The translations under genes were made by a program, and so were the position numbers. Source: Paraburkholderia bannensis (GTDB lineage: Bacteria; Pseudomonadota; Gammaproteobacteria; Burkholderiales; Burkholderiaceae). Taken from it: 64,000 nt of DNA. The notes beneath the pieces are model-generated. The model was given only the letters and a program-made list of their open reading frames with translations. It made no database searches and was not told where the DNA came from. Position 1 is the stretch's first letter, and the number at the start of each line of letters is the position of its first letter. Shown here in pieces: positions 17,076 through 25,806 of the stretch. The DNA lies in the NCBI RefSeq assembly GCF_014200455.1, contig NZ_JACHBW010000020.1:87850-151849 (forward strand), in the 5' to 3' direction.

Positions 17076-17342
17076 ATGGAGAAAAACGTGAAATTCAAGG
17101 CCATTATCGCGCTCGTTCTGCTGGGCTGCGCCTCGGCAGGGGCGCTCGCCCAGCAGTACGATGGCGGTCCCGATACCGCTTCGGGCAAGCCTGCTCGCCC
17201 GCCTTGCGGCGATCCGCCGCCGGGGCCGCCGCCTTCGCATGCGCCGTCTGGAGATCATGCGCCGCCGCCCATGAGCGGGTCCGTGCCGCCGCAACATCCG
17301 TACGGCCCACCACCCGATGGACCGCCGCCGGACTGCCATTAA
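17076..17342 (+). CDS. Small exported proline-rich protein
   Basis: This 88-residue protein has a signal peptide (KFKAIIALVLLGCASAGALA). A mature part of about 65 residues follows that is very rich in Pro, Gly and His (PPPGPPPSHAP, PPPDGPPPDCH) and contains two Cys. A GTG at 17088 has a better ribosome site (GGAG, 6 bases away) and gives a tidier signal peptide, so the true start may be there. I do not recognise a family; low-complexity Pro/His proteins of this kind are common next to exported enzymes in Burkholderia. It is divergent from the phosphoesterase gene and precedes gspD by 355 bases. Confidence 0.6.
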   Translation: MEKNVKFKAIIALVLLGCASAGALAQQYDGGPDTASGKPARPPCGDPPPGPPPSHAPSGDHAPPPMSGSVPPQHPYGPPPDGPPPDCH

Positions 17343-17697
17343 CTGGAGGCCTCAAGCAGAAAAACCACGCGCTGCGGCCGGCGGGCGGATGACGCCGACC
17401 GGGCGCAATACGTCTTTCGCCGCGCGCGTTTCATTACCATTCCTATCCCGCTCGACGCACTACCGCAATGATTGATAAAGCGAAACGAATCCGGCTTTGC
17501 AAGATTTGTTAATCCAGGACTCGTTGATCGTCACTTGTACGTCTTGTTGAAAAAATAGACTGCGACGCTTGAGCGAAATCAGCGCATTGAGTCGATCAAT
17601 CCAGCATGTCCATCTAGCGCTCAAGCATAGCGATTCCTCTGACTGCCGGTTTTCCCGGCAGCGATACCCGCGCGCCCCTATCGCCTTTCGGCGAGAT
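17343..17697. other. Gap upstream of gspD with a hairpin
   Basis: There is no convincing gene here. A perfect 7-bp hairpin, CTGCCGG-TTTTC-CCGGCAG, lies at 17643-17661, just before the gspD start, and would be in its 5' leader. The gspD frame is open back to 17569 (a TTG), but that stretch has no signal-peptide or codon character. Confidence 0.45.
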
Positions 17698-19857
17698 ATG
17701 TCGTCCCGCACAGCCAACGCAACAATGAATCAATCTCAACGTGGAACGTCGGTTCCGGGTCCGGTTCCGCTCCCGCGCCCGACCAGAAAGACCGCCATTC
17801 TGGCCGTTGGCGCGCTGCTCGCCTCTTATGCACGCATTGCCGCGGCTTCGGTCGTGATGAACTTCGCGCATGCGGACATCGGCGCCGTGGCCCATGCGAT
17901 TGGCGAAGCGACGGGCAAAACCATCATCGTGGACCCGCGCGTGAAAGGCCAGATCGACCTGGTTTCCGCCGAGCCCGTGCCCGAAGACGAAGCGCTCAAG
18001 ACCTTGCAATCGGCCCTGCGCATGCGCGGGTTTTCATTGCTTCAGGATCACGGCATTCTCAAGGTAGTGCCTGAAGTCGACGCCAAGAATCAGGGGGTGC
18101 CCACCTACGTTGGCAATCAGCCTGTCGCAAAGGGCGATCAGATCATCACGCAGGTGTTTCAGCTCCATCGCGAATCGGCCGCCACGCTTCAACCGGTGCT
18201 GCGCCAGCTTATTTCGCCCAATAACACGGTCACGGCAAACGCCAGCAACAACACGCTGGTCGTCACCGACTACGCAGACAACGTGCAAAGGATCGCGGCG
18301 GTTATCGCCGGGATGGAAGCCGCCTCCGCACCGCATATCGCGGTCGTGCAACTGAATTTCGCGGATGCAACCGACGTCGCCCAGCAGGCGGCCAAAGTGC
18401 TGGACTTGAACAGCATCGGCAATAGCGACCCCACGCAGAAAGTAGTCGCCACCGCGGATACGCGCAGCAACGCCATCATTCTGCGTTCGAGCAGCGCGGC
18501 GCGACTGGACGAAGCGCAGTCGCTCATCATCAAGCTCGATACGCCCACCCGCGCGCCCGGCAATATCCATATCGTCACCTTGCGCAACGCGGACGCCACC
18601 GAACTCGCCCGGACATTGCGCGGGATTCTGGGGCAATCGAGCGGCAACAGCGACTCGCTCGCCAGCGCCGTTCTTGGCGCCAGTTCGCAAAGCGCGTCTG
18701 GCTTGCCCAACAGCAACGGCTCGCTGCCGCCCTTGCCGAGCGGTTCCGATAGCTCGTCGACCAAAAGCGCCACATCGTCCGGCTCAAGTTCTTCCGCGAG
18801 CAGCGCTTCGGGGCAAGCGCAGGGCGGCGGCGATCAGGACGACAAGGGTGCAGGTGAGATCGTCGCGGACACCTCGACGAATTCACTGATCATCACCGCG
18901 CCGGAACCCGTATTCCGCAATCTCAGCACCGTGATCGCGCGACTCGATCAGCGCAAGGTGCAGGTCTATATCGAATCGCTGATCATGGAGGTCAACTCCG
19001 AAAAAGACGGCGAGTTCGGTATCGAATGGATGACGACCTCGGGTCTCGAATCGCTCGCCGAAACTACTACGGACGTCGGCGTGGTCGCCGGATTCGGGAA
19101 TATTCTCGGCACCAAGGGGCTATTGCGCGCGCTGCAAACGAATTCCGATGTGAATGTGCTATCCACGCCGAGCCTCGTCACGCTCGACAATCACGAAGCG
19201 CGCATTCTGGTTGGCAGCAACGTGCCGATCGAGTCGGGCTCTTACTCCACCAGTTCGTCGAGTTCGAGCGCAGCGAACGCCTTCAATACCTATAGCCGCA
19301 CGGACGTTGGCATCATCCTGAACGTCAAGCCGCAGATCAACGAAGGCGGCACCATCACGATGCAGGTCTATTCTGAAGATTCGAGCGTCGAGAGCGATAC
19401 CTCGACCCAGTCCGGCGGCTTCACCATCGACAAACGCTCGTTGCAGACCACCATTCTCGCTGACGACGGCCAGATCATCGCGCTGGGCGGGCTGATCAGC
19501 GACAGCTATACGAATGGCAATACGCGCACGCCGTGGATTTCGAAGATTCCAGTCATCGGCGCATTGTTCAGGCACGAAACGAAAAGCCGCCAGAAAAAAG
19601 ATCTGCTTGTTTTCCTGCGGCCCGTGATCGTGAAGGACGGCGCGATGTTGCAGGCGATTGCATCCGATCGCTACGGCTATATGCAGGCGCGCTCGAAGAC
19701 GTACAAGTCGGACAACTGGCTCATGAAGGACGATACGGTGCCTGCGTTGCCCTCGACTGACGGCAAATCCGGCGAGATCGTCGATTTGACTCACGTGCGG
19801 CAAGCAGCGAAGCAAGACGCAATCGAACAGTCCGCGCCGCCTGCCGTCGCTCGGTGA
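17698..19857 (+). CDS. gspD: Type II secretion secretin GspD
   Basis: This outer-membrane secretin has about 719 residues. A signal peptide (RKTAILAVGALLASYARIAAA) is followed by the N0 domain (VVMNFAHADIGAVAHAIGEA), N1-N3 ring domains including NASNNTLVVTDYADNVQRI, a Ser/Gly/Gln-rich loop, and the C-terminal secretin pore with NVLSTPSLVTLDNHEARILVG and SKIPVIGALFRHE. There is no lipobox. Start choice is uncertain: 17698, 17725 and a TTG at 17569 are all in frame. The rest of a T2SS (gspC, E, F, G, H, L, M, N) is not in this window; the pseudopilin trio lies 4-6 kb away on the opposite strand. Confidence 0.9.
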   Translation: MSSRTANATMNQSQRGTSVPGPVPLPRPTRKTAILAVGALLASYARIAAASVVMNFAHADIGAVAHAIGEATGKTIIVDPRVKGQIDLVSAEPVPEDEALKTLQSALRMRGFSLLQDHGILKVVPEVDAKNQGVPTYVGNQPVAKGDQIITQVFQLHRESAATLQPVLRQLISPNNTVTANASNNTLVVTDYADNVQRIAAVIAGMEAASAPHIAVVQLNFADATDVAQQAAKVLDLNSIGNSDPTQKVVATADTRSNAIILRSSSAARLDEAQSLIIKLDTPTRAPGNIHIVTLRNADATELARTLRGILGQSSGNSDSLASAVLGASSQSASGLPNSNGSLPPLPSGSDSSSTKSATSSGSSSSASSASGQAQGGGDQDDKGAGEIVADTSTNSLIITAPEPVFRNLSTVIARLDQRKVQVYIESLIMEVNSEKDGEFGIEWMTTSGLESLAETTTDVGVVAGFGNILGTKGLLRALQTNSDVNVLSTPSLVTLDNHEARILVGSNVPIESGSYSTSSSSSSAANAFNTYSRTDVGIILNVKPQINEGGTITMQVYSEDSSVESDTSTQSGGFTIDKRSLQTTILADDGQIIALGGLISDSYTNGNTRTPWISKIPVIGALFRHETKSRQKKDLLVFLRPVIVKDGAMLQAIASDRYGYMQARSKTYKSDNWLMKDDTVPALPSTDGKSGEIVDLTHVRQAAKQDAIEQSAPPAVAR

Positions 19858-19883
19858 GCCGCCTGCGCGGCCCGCGCCAGACA

Positions 19884-20039
19884 TCACGAACCGAAGAACG
19901 GCACGCAGTAGTCCGGCGGGCCGACGCAGTCGCCAGGACCGTTCGGCTGCGGGTGCAGGTTGGCGCAGCCCGATATGGCCGCCGTCGCCACGGCGCATAG
20001 CGCCGCGCGCACGATGTAAATGACAATGCGTGATTTCAT
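19884..20039 (-). CDS. Small lipoprotein
   Basis: This 51-residue protein has a helix and lipobox (IVRAALCAVATAAISGCANL), then a short tail rich in Pro, Gly and Cys (HPQPNGPGDCVGPPDYCVPFFGS). The chosen ATG at 20039 gives a sensible lipoprotein signal; the frame runs 22 codons further upstream without one. The ribosome site is weak. It faces the end of gspD. No known family is recognised. Confidence 0.5.
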   Translation of the reverse strand: MKSRIVIYIVRAALCAVATAAISGCANLHPQPNGPGDCVGPPDYCVPFFGS

Positions 20040-20138
20040 GTGATCGAAACCCGGATGATTGGCCGCGCTACGAATGCCCGTCACGTCGCGCGGCCATGCC
20101 GGCATGACGGTTGCGTTCTAAGACGCAGCTACGATGCG

Positions 20139-20405
20139 TCAGTGATGCGCGTAAAGCGTGCTGTTGAGCGTCTTGAACTCGCCGTCGTTCTGCGCCTGCA
20201 CCATCTCGTGATAGACCTCGGCACGCGTGATGTGCGCGTTGCCGTCGTTATTCCAGGCGGGCGCAGGTGCGCTTGCGGGCGCGGTTACCGCCGACGTCGC
20301 CGGTGTTTCCACGGCATGTGGGTCGCCCGGCGTACCGCTTGCGTGCGCCAGCGTCGACATGGACACCAGCAGGACAACCAGCGCGCCGTTCCAACTTTTC
20401 TTCAC
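20139..20405 (-). CDS. Small exported DUF4148-like protein
   Basis: This 88-residue protein starts at GTG, six bases after GGAG. A signal peptide (VVLLVSMSTLAHA) is followed by a Pro/Ala/Thr linker and a C-terminal segment, HITRAEVYHEMVQAQNDGEF, which matches the TRAEV-x-xEL pattern of the DUF4148 proteins that are abundant in Burkholderia. The function of that family is unknown. Confidence 0.65.
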   Translation of the reverse strand: MKKSWNGALVVLLVSMSTLAHASGTPGDPHAVETPATSAVTAPASAPAPAWNNDGNAHITRAEVYHEMVQAQNDGEFKTLNSTLYAHH

Positions 20406-20844
20406 TTCAAGCTCCTTTCCAGCCGCGTGGCCGGTGCCGTCAATCAATTCATGCGGCAAGGATAGAGGCGCGAACCTGCGCGAATATCTGCAGGAAAGTG
20501 AAGAAATGTTTAAGAGCGTACTCATGCGCGGCCTACGCTTCGATAAACTCCGATTCACTCAGGCGTCCTGATCGTCTTCGCGATGCACATACTGAGGCAC
20601 CAAGTCGCGCCCCGAATAGCCGTAAAAAAACAACACCTTCGCGGGCGACGCGCTTGCAGCGCTGTCTGGACGGGAGCTACATCGCACCGAGTATTTTGAA
20701 ACTCAGTCTTTCAGATTTTTGAATTCGTTCACAAAGAGCGTTACGCATAATCGCCCCCTGAACCGGCTGGCGTGCCTCCGTCACCGTGATTCGATTTCAT
20801 GAAGCGAATGCTCTCTCACGCAACTTTTTAATGAATCTCCATCA
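20406..20844. other. Intergenic region upstream of the porin gene
   Basis: There are 439 bases with no supported gene. A weak promoter-like pair, TTCGTT (20724-20729) and CATAAT (20746-20751) with a 16-base spacer, faces the porin. That would give a porin leader of about 90 bases. I see no repeats or strong hairpins. Confidence 0.4.
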
Positions 20845-22017
20845 ATGAAAAAAAACGCTCTCGCTCTCGCGGCCACACTGGCTTCGTTCGCATCCGTCGC
20901 TCATGCACAAAGCAGCGTCACGCTCTATGGCGCGCTGGACACCTCGGTTGCTTTCTTCGGCAATCAGGCAGGCAAGAACGGTTCAGGCAACACGTTCCAG
21001 ATGATGTCGGGCAATGTCTCGCCCAACCTGTGGGGCTTGAAGGGCACGGAAGATCTCGGCAGCGGCCTGTCGGCGATCTTCAAGCTCGAAAGCGGTTTCA
21101 ACATCGATAACGGCAAGCAAGGCCAGGGCAGCCGCATGTTCGGCCGTACCGCGATGGTGGGCCTGAGCTCGACCACGGGCGGCACGGTGACGCTGGGTCG
21201 TCAGTACGATCCGCTGATCGATCTGCTCCAGCCGATGACCGACGACGTCAACTTCGGCTCCGCCTTCGCCACGCCGGGCGACATCGACAACTACGACAAC
21301 AGCTACCGCACCAACAATTCGGTGAAGTACACGAGCCCGAACTGGGCCGGCCTGCAGGTCAGCGCAATGTACGCGTTCGGCGGCGAAGCAGGCAGCATGG
21401 GCGCGGGCCAGACGTGGGCCATCGCGGCGGCGTACAACCACGGTCCGTTCGGCTTCGGCGCGGGCTACTTCAAGGCCAACAGCAACAGCGGCACGAATGC
21501 CTCGTTCGACGGCCTGAATCCGAACACCAGCGTCAACGTCGATTCGTCGGCGATCTCGGGCGGCTTCGTGTCGGCCAACTCGCTGCAGATCATCCGCGCC
21601 GTGGGCAACTACAACTACGGTCCCTTCCAGGCGGGCTTGAGCTACAGCAACGTCGACTACGCCAACTACACCAGCGCGTACGGTTCGAACAGCGACACGA
21701 AGTTCAACACGGGACAGTTCTTCCTGAACTACCAGGTCACGCCGATGACGTTGCTGGGCTTCGGCTACAACTACACCAAGGGTAGCGGCAACGGTGTGAA
21801 CGCCAGCTACAACCAGTTCACGCTGGGCGGCGACTACTTCCTCTCGAAGCGCACCGACATTTACGTGCTAGCGGGCTACCAGAAGGCTTCGGGCCGCACG
21901 ATCGACGCCGATACGGGCGCGCTCGTGAACGCCACGGCCTCGTTCGGCGACTTCGGCAACGACGCCACCACGAACAAGCAGGCGATGGCGATGATCGGCG
22001 TTCGCCACCACTTCTGA
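20845..22017 (+). CDS. Outer-membrane general porin (OmpC-like, Burkholderia type)
   Basis: This protein of 390 residues has a signal peptide (MKKNALALAATLASFASVAHA) and a mature start QSSVTLYGALDTSVAFFGN. It shows the porin motifs SRMFGRTAMVGLSSTTGGTVTLGRQYDP and ends in ...VRHHF, the C-terminal aromatic that the BAM complex reads. It would form a 16-stranded trimeric channel for small solutes. It is a single gene with a long upstream region, as usual for regulated porins. Which of the many Burkholderia porin paralogues it is cannot be said. Confidence 0.95.
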   Translation: MKKNALALAATLASFASVAHAQSSVTLYGALDTSVAFFGNQAGKNGSGNTFQMMSGNVSPNLWGLKGTEDLGSGLSAIFKLESGFNIDNGKQGQGSRMFGRTAMVGLSSTTGGTVTLGRQYDPLIDLLQPMTDDVNFGSAFATPGDIDNYDNSYRTNNSVKYTSPNWAGLQVSAMYAFGGEAGSMGAGQTWAIAAAYNHGPFGFGAGYFKANSNSGTNASFDGLNPNTSVNVDSSAISGGFVSANSLQIIRAVGNYNYGPFQAGLSYSNVDYANYTSAYGSNSDTKFNTGQFFLNYQVTPMTLLGFGYNYTKGSGNGVNASYNQFTLGGDYFLSKRTDIYVLAGYQKASGRTIDADTGALVNATASFGDFGNDATTNKQAMAMIGVRHHF

Positions 22018-22187
22018 TTGATCGGAAGAAAAATCGCGCTTCACACGCTTCAGATACGAGGCACGACGCGGCGCGCGCAGATTGGCGCGCCATGTTCGAC
22101 GCGCATGCCGCCGCACACGGCGCATACGCGTTTTTCATGGGACGCGTGCGCCATGCGGGAGCGGGCAGGCGCGGTGGGCCGCAAAAA

Positions 22188-22217
22188 TTCGGCAGCGCCG
22201 TTTTCCTACGCTATAAT
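22188..22217 (+). promoter_or_regulatory. Promoter of the Mn riboswitch transcript
   Basis: A perfect TATAAT (22212-22217) lies 18 bases after a weak -35, TTCGGC. Transcription would begin close to 22224, right at the 5' edge of the riboswitch. Confidence 0.7.
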
Positions 22218-22221
22218 GCGC

Positions 22222-22331
22222 GGGTCTTAGGGGAGTAGTCTGCCTTGCGCGCAATGTGCGGGGCGCCGTCGTCAACATAATTGGCAGTTTTGCCATGGCG
22301 CCGGCAGCCGTTCTTCGGCCTGACGAGACCT
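22222..22331 (+). promoter_or_regulatory. yybP-ykoY manganese riboswitch
   Basis: The element has the conserved opening GGGGAGTAG (22230-22238), an internal GCGCCGTCGTCAACATA whose GGCGCC partner lies downstream, and the conserved closing GACGAGACC (22322-22330). P1 is formed by GGTCT (22223-22227) with AGACC (22326-22330). The class binds Mn2+ and switches on exporters. The 125 bases between the aptamer and the start codon of the exchanger form the expression platform. Confidence 0.85.
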
Positions 22332-22456
22332 ATGACGTCATCCCTTACACCCGGGCTGGGCGGGGGGATTGCGTCATTGGTCCATCCGTCCGGCCCGTGG
22401 AATGTCACTAAAACAATGTCCCTCAATTCCCGCTTCCACTCAGTGGAGCGTGCGTC

Positions 22457-23467
22457 ATGATCTGGACGTTCGCCCTGCTCATTGCCGCTGCCGGCATCAT
22501 CTATCTGTCCTGCGAGACCTTCGTCAATGGCGTCGAATGGCTCGGGCAGAAACTCAATATCACGCAGACCGCCACCGGCACGATTCTCGCCGCCTTTGGT
22601 ACGGCCTTGCCTGAAAGCGTCGTCACGCTCGTGGCGGTTGCATTCGGCGGCGATGCCGCGCACAAGGAAATCGGCATCGGCGCGGCGATTGGCGGCCCGC
22701 TTGCGCTGAGCACCGTCGCTTATGCGGTGGTGGGCGTCGCCCTGCTCGCGACCGCGGCCCGCGCGGGCCGCGCACGCGCCGGCACCGTCGACGCCGATAC
22801 GCGCCGCCTGCGCCGCGACCAGTTGTGGTTCCTCGCGATCTTCGTCGCGAAGATCGGCCTGGGCCTGGTGGTGTTCCACTTCAAGCCTCTGCTCGGCATC
22901 GCGTTTCTCGCGGCCTATGGGTTCTATTGCTGGAAGGAATTGAGCGACGACGGTGACGGCCAGGCCGTGGAAGGCGAGGATCTGGAACCGCTCAAGCTGC
23001 GCCCGCACGATGCGAATCCCGCGATGGTGTGGATTCTTGCGCAGACGCTCGGCGCGCTGGTGGTGATCTTCTTCGCTTCGCACCTGTTCGTGCAGCAGAT
23101 CAGCGCCGTGGGACCGTGGCTTGGCCTGAGCGCGCAGTTGAGCGCGCTGCTCTTCAGCCCGATCGCCACCGAGCTGCCCGAAATCATGAACGCGATCATC
23201 TGGGTGCGTCAGGGCAAGGAGCGTCTGGCGCTGGCGAACATCAGCGGCGCGATGATGATCCAGGCGACCATTCCCACCGCCTTCGGCCTGTTCTTCACGC
23301 CGTGGCATCTGGCGTCGCCTTCGATCCTCGCCGCCGTCATGACGATGATCGCGATCCTGTTCCTGCAGTGGTCGTTCCGCGCGCCGCAGGTCAAGAGCCG
23401 CCAGCTCACGCACGTGGGCTGGCTCTATGCCGTGTTCGCGGCCATGCTCTTCGTGATTCCGCAGTGA
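22457..23467 (+). CDS. Ca2+:cation antiporter-family membrane protein, probable Mn2+ exporter
   Basis: This 336-residue inner-membrane protein has about ten helices and the two alpha-repeats of the sodium/calcium exchanger superfamily: GTILAAFGTALPESVVTL near residue 45 and SPIATELPEIMNAIIW near residue 240. The acidic residue in each PE motif is the expected cation ligand. A short acidic cytoplasmic loop (DDGDGQAVEGEDLEP) separates the halves. The upstream yybP-ykoY riboswitch argues strongly that Mn2+ export, rather than Ca2+ exchange, is the physiological job. GGAG lies 8 bases before the ATG. Confidence 0.88.
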   Translation: MIWTFALLIAAAGIIYLSCETFVNGVEWLGQKLNITQTATGTILAAFGTALPESVVTLVAVAFGGDAAHKEIGIGAAIGGPLALSTVAYAVVGVALLATAARAGRARAGTVDADTRRLRRDQLWFLAIFVAKIGLGLVVFHFKPLLGIAFLAAYGFYCWKELSDDGDGQAVEGEDLEPLKLRPHDANPAMVWILAQTLGALVVIFFASHLFVQQISAVGPWLGLSAQLSALLFSPIATELPEIMNAIIWVRQGKERLALANISGAMMIQATIPTAFGLFFTPWHLASPSILAAVMTMIAILFLQWSFRAPQVKSRQLTHVGWLYAVFAAMLFVIPQ

Positions 23468-23501
23468 AATTCAGCAGGACTTCAAAGCGGCTTTAAAGCG
23501 C

Positions 23502-25058
23502 TTATGCATGCGCGAGACGGAACACCGACACCGCCTCGCGCATGCGCTGCGACTGCGCTTCCAGCGCACTGGCAGCGGCCGCCGCCTCTTCGACCAACGC
23601 AGCGTTCTGCTGCGTGACCTGATCCATCTGGCTCACCGCATGGCCGACCTGCTCGATGCCATCGCTTTGCTCGGCCGTGGCCGTGGTGATTTCGCCCATC
23701 AGCGTCGCGACATTACGCACCGCGCCCACGATCTCACCCATCGTATTGCCCGCCTGCGTGACGAGCGCGTTGCCGCTTGCTACGTGCTCGATCGACTGCC
23801 CGATCAGATCCTTGATCTCGCGCGCCGCACCCGCGCTACGCTGCGCGAGCGTCCGCACTTCGCCCGCCACTACGGCAAAGCCGCGGCCCTGCTCGCCCGC
23901 GCGCGCTGATTCCACCGCCGCGTTGAGCGCGAGAATATTGGTCTGGAACGCGATGCTGTCGATCATGCCCGTGATTTCCGCGATCTTCTTCGAGCTGGCG
24001 CTGATGTCGGCCATCGTGCGCACGGCGCGACTCACGACATCGCCGCCCTGCTGCGCGAGATCGGCTGCGCCGCCTGCGAGCGTGCTGGCCTCGCGTGCGT
24101 GCTCGGCATTCTGGCGCACCGTGGACGTAAGTTGCTCCATGCTCGCCGCGGTCTCTTCGAGCGACGCCGATTGCTCCTCGGTGCGGCTCGACAGATCGAG
24201 ATTGCCGGCGGCGATTTCGCGCGCGGCCGTGTGAATCGCCTCGCAGCTGTCGCGCACGCCCGAGACCGTTTGTGTGAGGCCCGACTGCATGCGATGCATG
24301 GCCGCGAACAGCAGGCCGATTTCATTGCCGCTCGCGGGCGGCACGCGCACGGTGAGATCGTTCGAGGCGATGCGATCGAGCACGTCGGCGGCCTGTGCGA
24401 GCGGCGCGGACACCACGCGGCGCAGCGCGAAATGGGTCGCCACGATCAGTGCGAGCGCGAGGCTCACGCCCAGCACCACCATGCCGACGATCCACTGATA
24501 TTGCGTATTGCCGCTGGCAAGCGCCGCTTCGGAAAGCTGGTTGGCAAGCTGCTGGAACTTCTCGACGTTCGCCGAATAGACCTGACCCGAGGTGGTGATC
24601 GCGCTGTCGTTGAGCGTGGCGTAGGCCGAGGTATCGCCGTTTGCGAGCGCGTCTCGCGCCCGCGCGAGATTCGCCGCCAGTTGCCCCGACGAATCGACGA
24701 GTTGTGCCTTGAGCCCCGTATCCATGCCGTCGAACGGCGCGGCCTTCTCGAACGACTGCGTCTCGCTCGCGGAGAGATCGAGCGTGCGCTGCGCGCTCTT
24801 GAGCGCGGAATCGCGCCCGGCCGTGTCGTTGCGTTCCTTCAGCGCGGTGTAGGCGCGCATCAGCGCCGAGCGCGTGCGTGCGGTGTCCTTGTACGCGTCG
24901 TTGACCAGGATGGTCTGGCGCGCCATCTCGCGCAGCCCCTGGGTGTTGCTATTGGCGCTATGAAGCGCAACGATGCCGACGAGGCCGCCCAGCAAAATCA
25001 TCGTCGAGAAAACCACGAGGACCGCCAGCAGGCTGGCCCGAACCGTTAAATTGCGCAT
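23502..25058 (-). CDS. Methyl-accepting chemotaxis protein
   Basis: The receptor has 518 residues. One transmembrane helix lies at about 8-30, a periplasmic four-helix-bundle sensor domain (about 35-190) follows, then a second helix (MVVLGVSLALALIVATHF), a HAMP linker and the cytoplasmic coiled coil. The hairpin tip IDSIAFQTNILALNAAVESARAGEQGRGFAVVAGEVRTLAQRSA is diagnostic. It belongs to the Tar/Tsr-like short class and lacks a clear C-terminal CheR-binding pentapeptide. Chemotaxis genes are not in the window. Ligand unknown. Confidence 0.95.
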   Translation of the reverse strand: MRNLTVRASLLAVLVVFSTMILLGGLVGIVALHSANSNTQGLREMARQTILVNDAYKDTARTRSALMRAYTALKERNDTAGRDSALKSAQRTLDLSASETQSFEKAAPFDGMDTGLKAQLVDSSGQLAANLARARDALANGDTSAYATLNDSAITTSGQVYSANVEKFQQLANQLSEAALASGNTQYQWIVGMVVLGVSLALALIVATHFALRRVVSAPLAQAADVLDRIASNDLTVRVPPASGNEIGLLFAAMHRMQSGLTQTVSGVRDSCEAIHTAAREIAAGNLDLSSRTEEQSASLEETAASMEQLTSTVRQNAEHAREASTLAGGAADLAQQGGDVVSRAVRTMADISASSKKIAEITGMIDSIAFQTNILALNAAVESARAGEQGRGFAVVAGEVRTLAQRSAGAAREIKDLIGQSIEHVASGNALVTQAGNTMGEIVGAVRNVATLMGEITTATAEQSDGIEQVGHAVSQMDQVTQQNAALVEEAAAAASALEAQSQRMREAVSVFRLAHA

Positions 25059-25134
25059 GCTGCGGGGGCCGGCGAACGCCGGATAGTCGTTGCGATGCCT
25101 TCAATAACGGCAATAATCCTCGTTCGCTTTAGGG

Positions 25135-25676
25135 TCATATATATGGGCGCACAATTTCCTTTCGCGCAACTTTCACCATGCTTACTACGCGCTCCAGTTG
25201 CAGCGTGAGATCGATGTGCTTTTCGGCGGCCAGCGGTTGATAGAGATCGGCGACTTCCGCGCACAGCTTGTCGAGCGCGACATCGCCAAATCCCGCGCAC
25301 CGCCGCATTGCTTCGATATCCGAAATACGCAGCATGGCGGAGAAGCGACCAACACATCGTTGACGCCACGCGTGGCCTGGTCGACCAGATGTGCGTGCTC
25401 GCCCTCAAGACGTTCCAGTAGCACGCGCGCGAGATGCGCTCGCAGCCGCGCGAGCGGCGTGCGCATATCGTGCGCGGTGCCGTCACACGCGCCCTTGACC
25501 TCGTGCATGAGACGCGCATCCAGATCGCCCGCTGCGATCTGCGATTGATCGATCAGTCTGGAAAATGGATCATCGCGATGGATGAAGCAGCAAGGCGAGG
25601 CGTGGCTCGCAGCTTGAGCGCTCCCGCCTGTCCTGCCTGCCCTCCATCGAAACCCGGATGAAAGCTGGCTGTACAA
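25135..25676 (-). pseudogene. Remnant of a sensor histidine kinase
   Basis: Two different minus-strand frames carry consecutive parts of one kinase. About 25340-25570 encodes the HAMP/HisKA part, including RLIDQSQIAAGDLDARL and the phospho-acceptor region AHDMRTPLARLRAHL. After a frameshift, 25190-25335 continues with LLRISDIEAMRRCAGFGDVAL and LCAEVADLYQPLAAEKH. The ATP-binding domain and the N-terminal sensor are missing. No intact response regulator is adjacent. This looks like a decayed gene left between the chemoreceptor and the MFS gene. Confidence 0.7.
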
Positions 25677-25806
25677 TCGAGGCTTGAGGTTTTTTCAAAT
25701 CTGTCCCTCGCGGCACACAGGCAGCTTTTCCCGTTTCCTCAGTGGGCGCGCCCTTGCGGCGCTTAGCATTTGCATGCCTGCCGCAGCCTTTAGCTGATCA
25801 CTCCTG

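Noticed and set aside
22070..22091. Stem GGCGCGC / GCGCGCC behind the porin
   Set aside because: Seven base pairs of pure GC with no T-run in GC-rich DNA; too weak to list as a terminator.
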